Below, piece after piece: positions 1 to 8,979 of a stretch of DNA of 64,000 nucleotides. Source of the DNA: Verrucomicrobiaceae bacterium (GTDB lineage: Bacteria; Verrucomicrobiota; Verrucomicrobiia; Verrucomicrobiales; Verrucomicrobiaceae); contig JAIBCL010000004.1 in assembly GCA_019694165.1 (NCBI GenBank), positions 310,001-374,000 on the forward strand, in the 5' to 3' direction. Within the stretch, counting starts at the first letter, position 1; every line of letters starts with the position of its first letter. Below the pieces are notes generated by a model. The model was given only the letters and a program-made list of their open reading frames with translations, did no database searches and was not told the DNA's origin. The translations under genes and the position numbers were made by a program.

Positions 1-281
1 TGTCCATGCGTGTAATCGGAAGAAAAGTTTTGCCGTCCGTCACTTGTGTGAGGTGGGCATTCGTTGGTTGCGTGGACGGTTGCGAAGGTGACAGATGCTT
101 TCTGGCATCAGGCGGGCAAAGGCGGAAAATGCGAGCCGTTTCATGGGAATGGCACAGTAGATCATTGTCCGGCCTCCGGCGTCAATTTCCCCAAAGGAAA
201 GGTTGCGAGAGAACGATATCGGAACCTCGGTGTGTTCCAGCGGACGCACGCTTTTTCGGTCAGCATCTTCATCAGCGTCCT
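1..281. other. No gene recognised at window start
   Basis: This stretch lies downstream of the minus-strand DUF4239-like gene. Only short overlapping open frames of about 70 codons are present, none with a recognisable protein. I see no clear terminator hairpin. It may hold the end of a neighbouring gene lying outside the window. Confidence 0.4.
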
Positions 282-1076
282 CTAGTTTTCTGCTGCCGGC
301 ATCATCGATCGCTGGAGATCAAGCATCGGTTGCTGATCGATGCTGATGAACCCCTGATGCGGATGCGTGAGATCGAAGACGAGCATGATGACCACGCTGA
401 TGAGCAGCGGGAGGAAGAAGTCAGTGAGGCCGGAGCGCACGCCTTCCGCACCTGAGCCGCACGCGCTGATGAAACAGCCGCAGGCAGCGACGACAAGGAG
501 CAGCAGCCAGACACTACCGGGAATCATGTTCCGCCCCGCCGTGACGCGTTCAGCATCGGTGTCGATCATTTCATTGAGCGTGATGATGAAGGTGGCGGTG
601 ATAGGCGTGGGGGCGACCTTGGCGGCGGCTTCGGCGTGCTGCCACAGTTCGTTCTCGATCTCCGCGCACTTCCGCAAACCCTCGGCGATCCGCGCGGGAT
701 CATCCGCGACTTTCTGCGTCTCGACACGCACATCGACGAATCGGCGCAGCAGGTCCTTCACCGGCGCGCGATCAGCTTCGGGCAACAAGCTCGCGCGGAG
801 CCAGGTGGTGCCGATGGCGTTGGCTTCCTTGAGGACAAGATCACGCCGCTGTTCGTAGCGACTCAGCGCCATGGAGAAGGTGAATCCTACCAGCAATCCG
901 AGCAGCCCGAGCACCGCACCCTGAACGCCGCCGATCTGGCTCCGTCTCGCCTCATCCTTAGCGTTGAAAAGCCGGAGTCCGATCCGGTAACCAAGCTCCG
1001 AGAGGCTGAGCAGCACCGCCGCGACGGTGAGGAAGAAGACCCATTGGTTCGAGAGAAGGCCGGGAAATTCATTCAT
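282..1076 (-). CDS. DUF4239-like (bestrophin-like domain) membrane protein
   Basis: Inner-membrane protein of 264 residues and unknown biochemical role. Two hydrophobic segments lie near the N-terminus (about residues 12-30 and 50-70). A soluble helical region rich in acidic and basic residues (about 75-180) follows, and two more hydrophobic segments lie near residues 188-205 and 218-236. This 2+2 layout with a central cytoplasmic domain matches DUF4239 proteins, which are remotely related to bestrophin channels. It is the last gene of a minus-strand operon and its start overlaps the end of the BASS-type transporter by 4 bases (ATGA), which implies translational coupling. The family call is by pattern only. 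Confidence 0.65.
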   Translation of the reverse strand: MNEFPGLLSNQWVFFLTVAAVLLSLSELGYRIGLRLFNAKDEARRSQIGGVQGAVLGLLGLLVGFTFSMALSRYEQRRDLVLKEANAIGTTWLRASLLPEADRAPVKDLLRRFVDVRVETQKVADDPARIAEGLRKCAEIENELWQHAEAAAKVAPTPITATFIITLNEMIDTDAERVTAGRNMIPGSVWLLLLVVAACGCFISACGSGAEGVRSGLTDFFLPLLISVVIMLVFDLTHPHQGFISIDQQPMLDLQRSMMPAAEN

Positions 1077-1921
1077 AATGGAGAATCAGGTGTGGGCCGA
1101 TGATGCACCCATCGGCTGTATAAGGCCATCATGAACGGAGCCACCAATGCGTAAGAGGCAATGGCGGGCAGCGCGAGCGGTGCGTTTTGAAAATGAGCGC
1201 CGGAAAGCAGCAGCGCCAGGCCCACATGCCGGTTCACATTGCTCAAGGCCAGCGTCTGTGGCGAGAGTCCCGGATACGCGAGGAGCCAGTGGGCCGCCGC
1301 GAGACAGCCCGCCGCCTGCGCGATCACCGCGAGCGCCAGCCACGGGCTCACTTCATAGAGTGCCGGACCGAGCTTGATCAGCAGGACGATGATGACCACA
1401 GTCAGCGTGACATTTCCCGCGATGTTGAGCAGACGCCGCACTCGCGTCGAAAATGCGGGAGCGAAATGCATCATCACCATGCCGATGACGAGCGGCAGGA
1501 ATTGCTGCCGCGCGACCACGGCGAGCACTTCCAAGGGCGGGATCCAGATTTGGCGACCGTAGAGCCATGCGGCGCCGCCGACGAGAAGAGGAATCATGAG
1601 CGGCGCGAGCAGCGCACCCCATACCTGATAGCCCGCGGCCATGTGCATATCGAAACCACGACGGGCCACATTGCGTGTCATCAGCGGAGCACCGGGTGCC
1701 ACGGCGATGAGGAAGAGTCCGGCCATCGCGGGGCGACCGATGGGCAACACCTGTCCGAGCAACAACGCGAGCAACGGCGGCAGGATAAAAGTGGCCGCCA
1801 GCAGTCTGCACCACGCCGCCGCGCTCAGGCGACGCCAGTTGGCGGCAAACCGGACGGGATCGAGACTCATCCCGGTCGAGATCATCAGCATCGCCACGGT
1901 GAACTCGACAAGAATCGTCAT
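1073..1921 (-). CDS. BASS-family (bile acid:sodium symporter-like) transporter
   Basis: Polytopic inner-membrane protein of 282 residues, almost wholly hydrophobic, with about eight to ten membrane segments. The N-terminal pattern TVAMLMISTGMSLDP and the later segment with APGAPLMTRNVARR resemble the bile acid:sodium symporter/arsenite-permease superfamily; a sodium-coupled organic anion transporter is the natural reading, substrate unknown. It starts with ATG at 1921 and overlaps by 4 bases (ATGA) the stop that the upstream SulP frame would use if its internal TAG were read through. That overlap is good evidence the two genes were once translationally coupled. Confidence 0.65.
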   Translation of the reverse strand: MTILVEFTVAMLMISTGMSLDPVRFAANWRRLSAAAWCRLLAATFILPPLLALLLGQVLPIGRPAMAGLFLIAVAPGAPLMTRNVARRGFDMHMAAGYQVWGALLAPLMIPLLVGGAAWLYGRQIWIPPLEVLAVVARQQFLPLVIGMVMMHFAPAFSTRVRRLLNIAGNVTLTVVIIVLLIKLGPALYEVSPWLALAVIAQAAGCLAAAHWLLAYPGLSPQTLALSNVNRHVGLALLLSGAHFQNAPLALPAIASYALVAPFMMALYSRWVHHRPTPDSPL

Positions 1922-2076
1922 GCCTGCACCGCCCGTTGTCCCTGAAACTCATCGATGGCATCGGCCAAAGTCGTCCGGCGGCCGAAGTAGCCGACGAGTT
2001 CCTCCAGTCCTTCGGCGCGCAAGAGATCGCACACCGCTCCGCGAGCGGACACGAGTTGAAGACGAATCCCGGCTAC
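1918..2076 (-). pseudogene. Detached C-terminal tail of the SulP STAS domain, after an in-frame stop
   Basis: The frame of the SulP gene continues past the TAG at 2077-2079 for 52 codons and ends at TGA 1918-1920. The translated tail reads like a normal STAS ending, including GIRLQLVSARGAVCDLLRAE followed by a glycine-aromatic-helix ending. No frameshift is needed: a single TAG replaces one sense codon (CAG, AAG or GAG are one change away). The tail's own stop overlaps the next gene's start by 4 bases. It is either a real nonsense mutation, a sequencing error, or a read-through site. Confidence 0.75.
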
Positions 2077-3654
2077 CTACAGATCCTCGTGCATCTTCTT
2101 CAGCATCCGGGCACCAGCGAGATCGACCGTGGGTGAAGTGGACAGATCACAGACGACCAACTTCAGCGGTTCGCTGGCCGCGCGGACTTTTTGCCAGACG
2201 ATGTCACGCACATGTCCGACGTTAAAATAGAGAAGTGCCGCCTCCACCCGCACCATCAGCGCTCCGGGAATGGCGACGTTGTCGGGATTGCGCTCCATGT
2301 CGGAGTAAATCCGGGTGCCAGGAATCTGTCCCAGAAACGCCACGTGTGGATGTGCCGCACGGCGCAGCAAAAGAAGAAGAGAAACCAGCACGGCTACGAT
2401 CACGCCTTTGAGAATGCCGAGCAGCAGCACGGCGATGAAGGCGACCATCGACACGATGAATTCAAACCGGCTCACCCGCCACACATGACGCAGTTCGCGG
2501 AGGTTGATCAGTCCTTTGACCGCCACCAGCACGATGGCGGCGAGCACGACGTTCGGCAGGTTGCTCAACATCCCGGTCAGGAACATCAGGCACAGACCGA
2601 TCGTGATGGAGGCAAACACCAGCGCGAGCGGTGTCCTGGCTCCTGCCTTGTCGTTCACTGAGGATTGCGACAGGCCGCCCGCCACCGGATAGGCCTGGAA
2701 GAGCGCCGCAGCCAGATTCGCCGCGCCGAGGCCGAGTAGCTCCTGTCGTGCGTCGATCTCATAGCGGTTCTGCGCAGCGAGGGCGCGAGCTGCTGACACG
2801 CTTTCCACATACGCCAGCAGCATGCAGGCAAACGCCAGCGGAATGACGCCATCCACGTCCCGCAGTCGCAAGCCGGGCATGTGAAAGTCAGGCAAGCCTT
2901 TCGGCAACTCGCCGACGACTTTGAAGCCGAGCGAGCCGAGTGAGGTGAACGACAGCACGACAATGGAAGCGATCACCACGAGCAGTGCGACAGGACGACC
3001 GGGTAGAAATTTCTCGCCCAGCAGCAATACCACCAGCGCGACGAGGCCAAAAGTCAGCACGGCGGTGTTCGTCTCGGGGATCTGGCCCCAGAGGATGGCG
3101 ATGCGCTCAAAGAAATGTTCGCCGCCGCCTTTGACGCCGAACAGCTTCGGCAATTGCGTCATGGCAATCGTCAATGCGGCGCCTGCCTTGAAGCCGAGCA
3201 GGATGGTCTCGCTGATGAAATTGACGAGCGAGCTGAGTCGCAGCAGCCACGCCAGAAAGCACATGACGGCCATGACGAGGGCGGTCAGTGCCGCGATGTC
3301 AGCCCAGCGTGCCGCATCTCCTTCCGCCATTCCGGCGACCGTGGTGCCGACGAGCATGGAGATCGCTGACGTGGGGCCGATCGCGAGCTGTCGTGAGGAG
3401 CCGAAGAGCGCATAAAACAGACCGCCGACGAGGTAGCAGTAGATGCCATACTGCGGTGGCAATCCGGCAAGCGAAGCATACGCCAGCGACACCGGAATGC
3501 CGTAGGCGGCCAGCGTGACACCGGCGACGGCATCTTTCACCAGCCACTTCGGCTGATACGAAGGCAGCCACTGTGCCGGAGGAAAGGCGGTGCGCCGGCC
3601 GCTGACAGGAACACCTCTTTCGTGCTTGCTCGTCGGTTGTGCTTCTTCGGACAT
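2077..3654 (-). CDS. SulP-family anion transporter, truncated in its STAS domain
   Basis: Inner-membrane anion transporter or exchanger of the SLC26/SulP family (sulfate, bicarbonate and similar anions). The 525-residue product has a short polar N-terminus, then about 10-14 membrane segments; the PPQYGIYCYLVGGLFYALFG region near residue 68 is the SulP signature. A cytoplasmic STAS domain begins near residue 455 but ends at TAG in codon 526, before its last helices. In frame, 52 more codons follow. It starts 5 bases after the stop of the outer-membrane-like gene, so it belongs to a minus-strand operon. STAS truncation usually damages SulP folding or regulation, so activity is doubtful if the stop is real. 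Confidence 0.85.
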   Translation of the reverse strand: MSEEAQPTSKHERGVPVSGRRTAFPPAQWLPSYQPKWLVKDAVAGVTLAAYGIPVSLAYASLAGLPPQYGIYCYLVGGLFYALFGSSRQLAIGPTSAISMLVGTTVAGMAEGDAARWADIAALTALVMAVMCFLAWLLRLSSLVNFISETILLGFKAGAALTIAMTQLPKLFGVKGGGEHFFERIAILWGQIPETNTAVLTFGLVALVVLLLGEKFLPGRPVALLVVIASIVVLSFTSLGSLGFKVVGELPKGLPDFHMPGLRLRDVDGVIPLAFACMLLAYVESVSAARALAAQNRYEIDARQELLGLGAANLAAALFQAYPVAGGLSQSSVNDKAGARTPLALVFASITIGLCLMFLTGMLSNLPNVVLAAIVLVAVKGLINLRELRHVWRVSRFEFIVSMVAFIAVLLLGILKGVIVAVLVSLLLLLRRAAHPHVAFLGQIPGTRIYSDMERNPDNVAIPGALMVRVEAALLYFNVGHVRDIVWQKVRAASEPLKLVVCDLSTSPTVDLAGARMLKKMHEDL

Positions 3655-3659
3655 GGGAG

Positions 3660-4328
3660 CTAGAATTTCATCCCGATCGAGAAAACGAAGGTCGGATCAG
3701 TCCAGCCCCAGTTGAAGACATAGGTGGTGAAATCGACTTCCTTGATTGTGAATCCGAGAAGGAAGCCGCGCTGGATGTCCAGTTCCGACTGAAACACGCG
3801 GCTTCGCTGGCCGACCAGGCCCACCCACATCCAGTCGGTTGGAGCCCACGTCAGTTCGGACCACATGTAGAGAAAGTTGTTTTCCGAGTCCTGAGCATCA
3901 AAGACGAACTCGGTCTCGTTGGTGAACTCGATCGATCCTTTGCTCAATGCCAGCCGCCAGCCGGGAGCGATGCCGCGCGTGTGGCTGAAGACGCCGCCCA
4001 CCATCGGAGTGAAATCGAGAACGAGCTTCTCGCCGATGCTGAAGTTGTATCCCACCCAAAGTGACGCCGTGTCGAGGTTTTCATAGTTGTGCCGGGCTTC
4101 GAGATGCAGCCAGTCACGATCGGCCAGGAGCACGGGCGACAGGTAATCTTTGTCATCAGGAATGACGTAGCCGGAAACAGAAGCCTCGAAGGACCACTCG
4201 GCTTTTTTGTCCTCCTCAAAGACCGCAGCAACGGGTTGCTTGGCCGGGTTCTTCGTCGCAACGCCTTGGCCTGAAGCGAGACTGACGATGGCGACGGAAG
4301 CGGAAGCGATGGCAAGCAAGCAGCGCAT
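3660..4328 (-). CDS. Putative outer-membrane beta-barrel protein
   Basis: Product of 222 residues with a signal peptide at its N-terminus (ATG at 4326-4328; a TTG at 4367 would add 13 residues but gives a worse signal). The mature part alternates aromatic and polar residues, with repeated W/Y-rich strands such as ASLWVGYNFSIGEKL and a terminal phenylalanine (FSIGMKF), the usual signal for insertion by the BAM complex. It is the first gene of the operon leading into SulP, BASS and DUF4239, suggesting an outer-membrane partner for anion uptake. That role is inferred from position only. Confidence 0.6.
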   Translation of the reverse strand: MRCLLAIASASVAIVSLASGQGVATKNPAKQPVAAVFEEDKKAEWSFEASVSGYVIPDDKDYLSPVLLADRDWLHLEARHNYENLDTASLWVGYNFSIGEKLVLDFTPMVGGVFSHTRGIAPGWRLALSKGSIEFTNETEFVFDAQDSENNFLYMWSELTWAPTDWMWVGLVGQRSRVFQSELDIQRGFLLGFTIKEVDFTTYVFNWGWTDPTFVFSIGMKF

Positions 4329-4389
4329 AAGATTGGCTCTGACAGAGGTAAGGCCAATGAGTTGCAATCCAATCGGAAGTTTCCCATCG

Positions 4390-5052
4390 ATGTTTCTTTT
4401 GGGGCACCAAGCAGAAATCGTTTTGGTTTACGGCGTAGCGACGGTGGGGGTGTTGGGTATCGTCCTGTTCGTCTCAGACACGTTTCTTGATTTAAGCGAC
4501 TTCGGCCGTCAAATCGGTGGATTGTCGATCTTGGTTGCTGGCATAGTTGTAGCTGTCGGTCGAGCGGTAGTGGGTTTCAGACGAGTCAGTCGCCTTGAAG
4601 ATACTGATTCATCTTTGATGGGCCGAGCTCGTGAGTTGCGCAGAAGTCCCTGGGCCTTCAGTGTTGGCGAATGGGAGTTCTGTTTTGAAGACTTGTATGA
4701 TCAAGTGCAGCGAGATCATTGCGCTTGGCAGCTTGAGAAGTTTTGTCGGTGGGTTGATCTGGTTCGGGCCTTTCCGAACACCAAGTTCGTGCCACTTCAG
4801 AAACCACTCGAATCAGCAAACAGCAACAACGTCCCCAAGTCTCAGGAGGCACACTCCGAGCAAGCGGGTTTCCTCCAAGTGAACAAAAGCAGCGGCTTCC
4901 GCCATGAGTCGAAGATCGCTGTACAGCGCGAGACAGCGGTTTCGCTCTTTCGATTCATCCTGGGCGTCCCGCTCAAAGCCGCAGGCTGCCTCGTCTCGAT
5001 GATCGGTTCCCTCGTCGGGCTTTACTTCGGCTGGAAGCTGTTGCGTGGATGA
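4390..5052 (+). CDS. Hypothetical membrane protein
   Basis: I do not recognise this 220-residue protein. Two hydrophobic segments lie at the N-terminus (about residues 8-28 and 38-58) and one near the C-terminus (about 190-215, containing GSLVGLYFGWKLL). Between them is a polar region with several tryptophans and cysteines. The ATG at 4390 is preferred because a longer frame starting at 4207 would run over the divergent outer-membrane gene; a GGAAG sequence lies about 10 bases upstream. GC content here is lower than in neighbouring genes, which hints at acquisition. Confidence 0.55.
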   Translation: MFLLGHQAEIVLVYGVATVGVLGIVLFVSDTFLDLSDFGRQIGGLSILVAGIVVAVGRAVVGFRRVSRLEDTDSSLMGRARELRRSPWAFSVGEWEFCFEDLYDQVQRDHCAWQLEKFCRWVDLVRAFPNTKFVPLQKPLESANSNNVPKSQEAHSEQAGFLQVNKSSGFRHESKIAVQRETAVSLFRFILGVPLKAAGCLVSMIGSLVGLYFGWKLLRG

Positions 5053-5079
5053 TTCGGAGTCCCGTGAGCTGCGCCAGCG

Positions 5080-5178
5080 AAAGTAGTCATGAGCTTGAGC
5101 GCGTGACGGCTGCAAAGGATGATATGTGAATGTTTTGGCCGAACGATGCTCGTGCGCGCTAAAGCGCAGCACTACTTT
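5080..5178. repeat. REP-like element, copy 1 (complete, with inverted ends)
   Basis: About 99 bases with terminal inverted repeats. The left end reads AAAGTAGTCATGAGCTTGAG, and the complement of the right end reads AAAGTAGTGCTGCGCTTTAG; both continue into GCGCG. The interior contains GCGCGTGACGGC, shared with copy 2. It sits just upstream of the DUF104/MazF-type pair. Confidence 0.75.
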
Positions 5179-5233
5179 GCACATGCCGCGACGCATACTT
5201 GACCACCTGTGATGAGACAGATAACCTCCGCGT

Positions 5234-5446
5234 ATGACAGTCACGATGAATGCGATCTACGAAGGCGGGCAACTGCGTTTGCTCGAAGCTCTCTCGTTGC
5301 CGGAACACACGCTCGTGCATGTGCGGCTGGAGACGGTCGAGCGTGACGCGGAGCGTGCCGAGTGGCTGGCGCAGGGCGAGCGTGCATTGACCAAGGTATG
5401 GGACAACGACGCGGACGACGTTTACAATGAACTGCTCGCGCAATGA
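5234..5446 (+). CDS. DUF104 (AF2212-like) antitoxin
   Basis: Small protein of 70 residues. The N-terminal IYEGGQLRLLEALSLPEHTLVHVRL pattern, an antiparallel-strand module centred on a Y-x-x-G-x-L-x-L-L/P-x core, matches the DUF104/AF2212-like antitoxin family. The C-terminal half is acidic and would be the segment that wraps the toxin. It overlaps the toxin gene by 20 bases, typical of a coupled pair. It could start at the fifth codon (second ATG, 5246) instead. DUF104 antitoxins are more often paired with PIN toxins, so the MazF-type partner is a less usual match. Confidence 0.7.
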   Translation: MTVTMNAIYEGGQLRLLEALSLPEHTLVHVRLETVERDAERAEWLAQGERALTKVWDNDADDVYNELLAQ

Positions 5447-5744
5447 TGTGGTGCTGCTGCCGATTCCCTTTACCGATCTGAGCAGCAGCAAGGTGAGGCC
5501 CGCGATCGTGGTCGGCCATGGCAGCTATCCGGGCGACTTGTTCGTCGTGCCCGTCACCTCGCAGACTGCGCATTCGGACTTCATGCTGGCCGACTGGCGC
5601 AAGGCCGGCATCAATGTGCCCAGCGGCGTGAAGTCCCAAGTCGCCACCGTGGAGGATTCACTGGTGCGCAAAATCATCGGCAGACTCACTGCGGCCGATG
5701 CCTCCGCGCTGGACACGCATCTGCGCGCATGGTTTCAGTTGTGA
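5427..5744 (+). CDS. MazF/PemK-family toxin
   Basis: Protein of 105 residues with the MazF/PemK fold signature. The N-terminal GDVVLLPIPF-type strand appears here as NDVVLLPIPFTDLSSSKVRPAIVVG, followed by FVVPVTSQ and a late strand containing KSQVATVEDSLVRKIIGRL. Family members are ribosome-independent mRNA interferases; the conserved RPAIVV arginine and the threonine-serine of VPVTS are present. It overlaps the DUF104 antitoxin by 20 bases. Full family length, with no sign of decay. Confidence 0.82.
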   Translation: MNCSRNDVVLLPIPFTDLSSSKVRPAIVVGHGSYPGDLFVVPVTSQTAHSDFMLADWRKAGINVPSGVKSQVATVEDSLVRKIIGRLTAADASALDTHLRAWFQL

Positions 5745-5762
5745 TCTGGAATTTTCCGATTC

Positions 5763-5844
5763 AGCGCGTGACGGCACCGCAGGCTGATGCGTGAACGTCC
5801 TGGGCGGGTGATGGCGGTGCGAGCTAAAGGCAGGCACTACTTTT
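5763..5844. repeat. REP-like element, copy 2, overlapping the 3' end of the RND gene
   Basis: About 82 bases aligning with the right four-fifths of copy 1, from GCGCGTGACGGC to the terminal ACTACTTT (5837-5844). The left end AAAGTAGT is missing. The stop codon and last codons of the RND gene (RKSSACL then TAG) are written by this element, so it supplies the pump's C-terminus. Confidence 0.72.
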
Positions 5845-8800
5845 TCGCTTCGGCACCAGCGCGTCGAACATCAAGTAGATCACCGGCGTGGTGAAGAGCG
5901 TGAGCAACTGGCTCACAAGCAAGCCACCCACCATCGTGAGTCCGAGCGGATGGCGGAGTTCGCTACCTTCGCCTTCGCCGATCATGAGCGGCAATGCGCC
6001 GAGCAAGGCGGCGAGCGTGGTCATGAGGATCGGGCGGAAGCGGAGGAGGCAGGCTTGGTAGATGGCGTCGCGGGCGGTCATGCCTTGCTCGCGTTCGGCT
6101 TCGAGGGCGAAGTCGATCATCATGATGGCGTTCTTCTTCACGATGCCGATCAGCAGCACGATGCCGATGATGGCCATAACGCCGAGGTCGGTGTTCTTGA
6201 GGTCGAGCGCGAGCAAGGCGCCGACGGCAGCGCTCGGCAGCGTGGAGAGGATGGTGACGGGATGAATGAAGCTCTCGTAGAGAATGCCGAGCACGAGATA
6301 CATCACGACGACGGCGGCGAGGATGAGCAGGAGTTGATTGCTGAGCGCGTTCTGGAAGGCGAGCGCGGCACCTTGGAAATCGGTCTCGATGGTGTCAGGC
6401 AATTTGAGTTCGTCTTGAATGCGCTCGATGTCGGCGACGGCGGCACCGAGCGAAACGCCGGGCGTGAGATTAAAGCTGAGCGTCACGGCGGGGAATTGAT
6501 CCTGATGCGCGATGGCGAGCGTGGCGGGTTCTTCGACGATCTTCGCGAGCGTGTTGAGCAAGACCTGCTGGCCGCCGGTGCCGGGCACGCGGATGTGATC
6601 GAAGGCGCTGAGGCCGTTTTGGAATTCGGTGTCGTGTTCGAGCACCACGCGATATTGGCCGCTCTGGGTGAAGATGGTGGAGACGAGGCGCTGACCGAAG
6701 GCATTATACAAGGCGGCGTCGATAGCACCGGCGGTGACACCGAGTCGCCCGGCGGTCTCGCGATCAATGACGACGCGGGCTTGCAGGCCTTTGTTGAGCA
6801 GGTCGTCGGCGACGTCGGCGAGCAGCGGCGATTCCTTGAGTCGCTGCGTGAGCTTCGGCACCCAGGTTTGCAGCGCGTTGATGTCGGGCGAGTGCAGCGT
6901 CATCTGATACTGCGTGCGGCTCACGCGATCGTCGATGGTGAGGTCCTGCACGGGTTGGAGAAAGAGCTGTGCGCCGGGTGTGTTGCGCACTCGATCTTGG
7001 AGACGGCGCACGACTTCCGCAGACGTGGCGGTGCGTTGCGTGCGCGGCTTGAGATTGATCAACATGCGTCCGCTGTTGGGCGTCGTGTTCACGCCATCCA
7101 CACCAATGAACGATGATACGCTCTCGACCGCTGGATCGGTGAGCACGATCTGCGCGATGTCGCGCGTGCGTTCGCCCATCGCCTTGAACGCCACGTCTTG
7201 CGGTGCCTCGACGATGCCCTGGATCAAGCCGGTGTCCTGCGCGGGGAAGAAGCCCTTTGGCACATCTTTGTAGAGCACCACGGTGGCGGCGAGCGTGGCG
7301 ATGAAGATGAGCATCGTGGCCGCGCTGTGATCGAGCACCACGCGCAACATGCGTCCGTAGAGCGCGATGATCGCATCGAAGAAGCCGCCAACCGCGCGTG
7401 CGATGGGGCCTTCTTTGCCGTGCTTCAGCAGACGCGCGCACATCATCGGCGTGAGTGTGAGCGAGATGATGGCGCTGATGACGATGGCAATCGCCAGGGT
7501 GATGGCGAACTCGCGGAACAATCGCCCGACCACGTCTTGCATGAAGAGCAGCGGGATGAGCACAGCGATGAGCGAGATGGTGAGTGAGATGATGGTGAAG
7601 CCGATCTGCTTCGCGCCCTTCAGCGCAGCTTCCATCGGTGAGTCGCCCTTCTCGATGTAGCGCATGATGTTCTCGATCATCACGATGGCGTCATCGACCA
7701 CGAAGCCCGTGGCGATCGTGAGCGCCATGAGCGTGAGGTTGTTCAACGAGAAGCCGCAGAACCACATCGCGCCGAAGGTCCCGACGAGCGACAACGGCAC
7801 CGCGACCGCCGGGATGATGGTGGCGCGCACGCTGCGCAGGAACACAAAGATGACCGCGACGACGAGTGCGATGGCCAGGAGTAGTTCCTTCTCCACGTCT
7901 TCGACCGACGCGCGAATCGTCGTCGTGCGATCCGTGAGCGGCACGACATCCACCGCGTTCGGCAGCGTCTCCTTCAGCTTCGGCAGCAGCTCTTTGATGC
8001 GGTCGGCGACTTGAATGACGTTCGCGCCCGGCTGGCGTTGCACGTTCACGATCACGGCGGGCTGCGTGCCTGCCCAGGCGGCAAGGCGAACGTTCTCCGC
8101 GTCATCCACGACCTCCGCGACATCGCTCACTCGCACCGCCGCGCCGTTCTTCCACGCGATGACAAGCTTCCGATATTCATCCACCGACATCAGCTGATCG
8201 TTCGCATCCAGCGTGCTCGATCGCGTGGCGCTGTCGAAGCCGCCCTTCGGCTGATTCACATTGCCCTGGGCGATGGCTTGCCGCAGATCCTCGGTGCTGA
8301 GTCCGCGTGCCGCGAGCGCCACGGGATTCGCGCGAATGCGCACCGCGGGCCGCATTCCACCACTGAGCGACACAAGGCCCACGCCACTGATTTGCGAGAG
8401 CTTCGGCGCGAGTCGCGTGTCGGCCACATCCTGCACCTTGATCAAGGGCAGCGTCTTCGACGTGAGCGCGAGCGTGATGATCGGCGCGTCGGCAGGGTTG
8501 ACCTTGTTATACGTCGGCGGGTTCGGCAGATCGGTCGGCAGCAAGTTGTTCGACGCATTGATCGCCGCCTGCACGCTCTGCTCTGCCACATCGAGCGCGA
8601 GCCCGAGCGAGAACCGCAGCGTGATCACCGACGATCCGCCGCTGCTGATCGAATACATCTGCGCCAGCCCCGGCATCTGCCCAAACTGCCGCTCCAGCGG
8701 TGCCGTCACCGACGAGGTCATCACCTCCGGGCTCGCGCCGGGATACAGCGTCGTGACCTGAATCGTCGGATAATCCACCTGCGGCAGCGCCGACACCGGC

Positions 8801-8895
8801 AGCAACCGATACGCCAGCCCACCCGCCAGCAGCACCGCGCACATGAGCAGCGTCGTGGCGACGGGGCGTTCGATGAAGAGGCGGCTGGGGTTCAT
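5824..8895 (-). CDS. RND-family multidrug efflux permease (HAE1/MdtB-like)
   Basis: Inner-membrane proton-driven efflux pump of 1,023 residues, full family length. It has the first transmembrane helix at residues about 10-30, two large periplasmic loops, and two blocks of helices. The family motif [16 protein letters not shown] of helix 4 with its paired aspartates is intact near residue 400. The matching region of the second half, [20 protein letters not shown], carries the expected lysine. The start is ATG at 8893-8895; an upstream extension reads into a REP-like element and is rejected. No membrane fusion protein or outer-membrane channel gene is adjacent. Both gene ends touch REP-like elements, and its first 67 bases are repeated exactly at 12514-12580. 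Confidence 0.92.
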   Translation of the reverse strand: MNPSRLFIERPVATTLLMCAVLLAGGLAYRLLPVSALPQVDYPTIQVTTLYPGASPEVMTSSVTAPLERQFGQMPGLAQMYSISSGGSSVITLRFSLGLALDVAEQSVQAAINASNNLLPTDLPNPPTYNKVNPADAPIITLALTSKTLPLIKVQDVADTRLAPKLSQISGVGLVSLSGGMRPAVRIRANPVALAARGLSTEDLRQAIAQGNVNQPKGGFDSATRSSTLDANDQLMSVDEYRKLVIAWKNGAAVRVSDVAEVVDDAENVRLAAWAGTQPAVIVNVQRQPGANVIQVADRIKELLPKLKETLPNAVDVVPLTDRTTTIRASVEDVEKELLLAIALVVAVIFVFLRSVRATIIPAVAVPLSLVGTFGAMWFCGFSLNNLTLMALTIATGFVVDDAIVMIENIMRYIEKGDSPMEAALKGAKQIGFTIISLTISLIAVLIPLLFMQDVVGRLFREFAITLAIAIVISAIISLTLTPMMCARLLKHGKEGPIARAVGGFFDAIIALYGRMLRVVLDHSAATMLIFIATLAATVVLYKDVPKGFFPAQDTGLIQGIVEAPQDVAFKAMGERTRDIAQIVLTDPAVESVSSFIGVDGVNTTPNSGRMLINLKPRTQRTATSAEVVRRLQDRVRNTPGAQLFLQPVQDLTIDDRVSRTQYQMTLHSPDINALQTWVPKLTQRLKESPLLADVADDLLNKGLQARVVIDRETAGRLGVTAGAIDAALYNAFGQRLVSTIFTQSGQYRVVLEHDTEFQNGLSAFDHIRVPGTGGQQVLLNTLAKIVEEPATLAIAHQDQFPAVTLSFNLTPGVSLGAAVADIERIQDELKLPDTIETDFQGAALAFQNALSNQLLLILAAVVVMYLVLGILYESFIHPVTILSTLPSAAVGALLALDLKNTDLGVMAIIGIVLLIGIVKKNAIMMIDFALEAEREQGMTARDAIYQACLLRFRPILMTTLAALLGALPLMIGEGEGSELRHPLGLTMVGGLLVSQLLTLFTTPVIYLMFDALVPKRKSSACL
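8829..8895. repeat. 67-bp direct repeat, copy in the RND gene 5' end
   Basis: Bases 8829-8895 are identical, by direct reading, to 12514-12580 in the same orientation. The repeat ends exactly at the RND start codon. The 3.6 kb between the copies holds a PIN toxin pair and the LRR-Roc-COR-TIR gene. Confidence 0.88.
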
Positions 8896-8975
8896 AAAGT
8901 AGTCATGCGCTTTAGCGCGCGAAGGCGTCATGCGCCAATGCGTTACGCATCCGCCTGCTTTGCCAGGGGCCGCCA
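8896..8975. repeat. REP-like element, copy 3, abutting the RND start codon
   Basis: Begins AAAGTAGTCATGCGCTTTAG at the base directly next to the RND start codon and aligns for about 75 bases with the complement of copy 2, including an ACGCATC-CGCCTG core. It is inverted relative to copy 2, so the AAAGTAGT ends of both copies face the RND gene. The distal end is degenerate. Confidence 0.68.
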
Positions 8976-8979
8976 AATC

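Noticed and set aside
5950-7116. Plus-strand frame of 388 codons
   Set aside because: Antisense to the RND pump, which has intact family motifs throughout.
8896-8976. N-terminal extension of the RND pump upstream of 8895
   Set aside because: The extra codons translate the REP-like element, not a pump N-terminus; the membrane protein starts normally at MNPSRLF.
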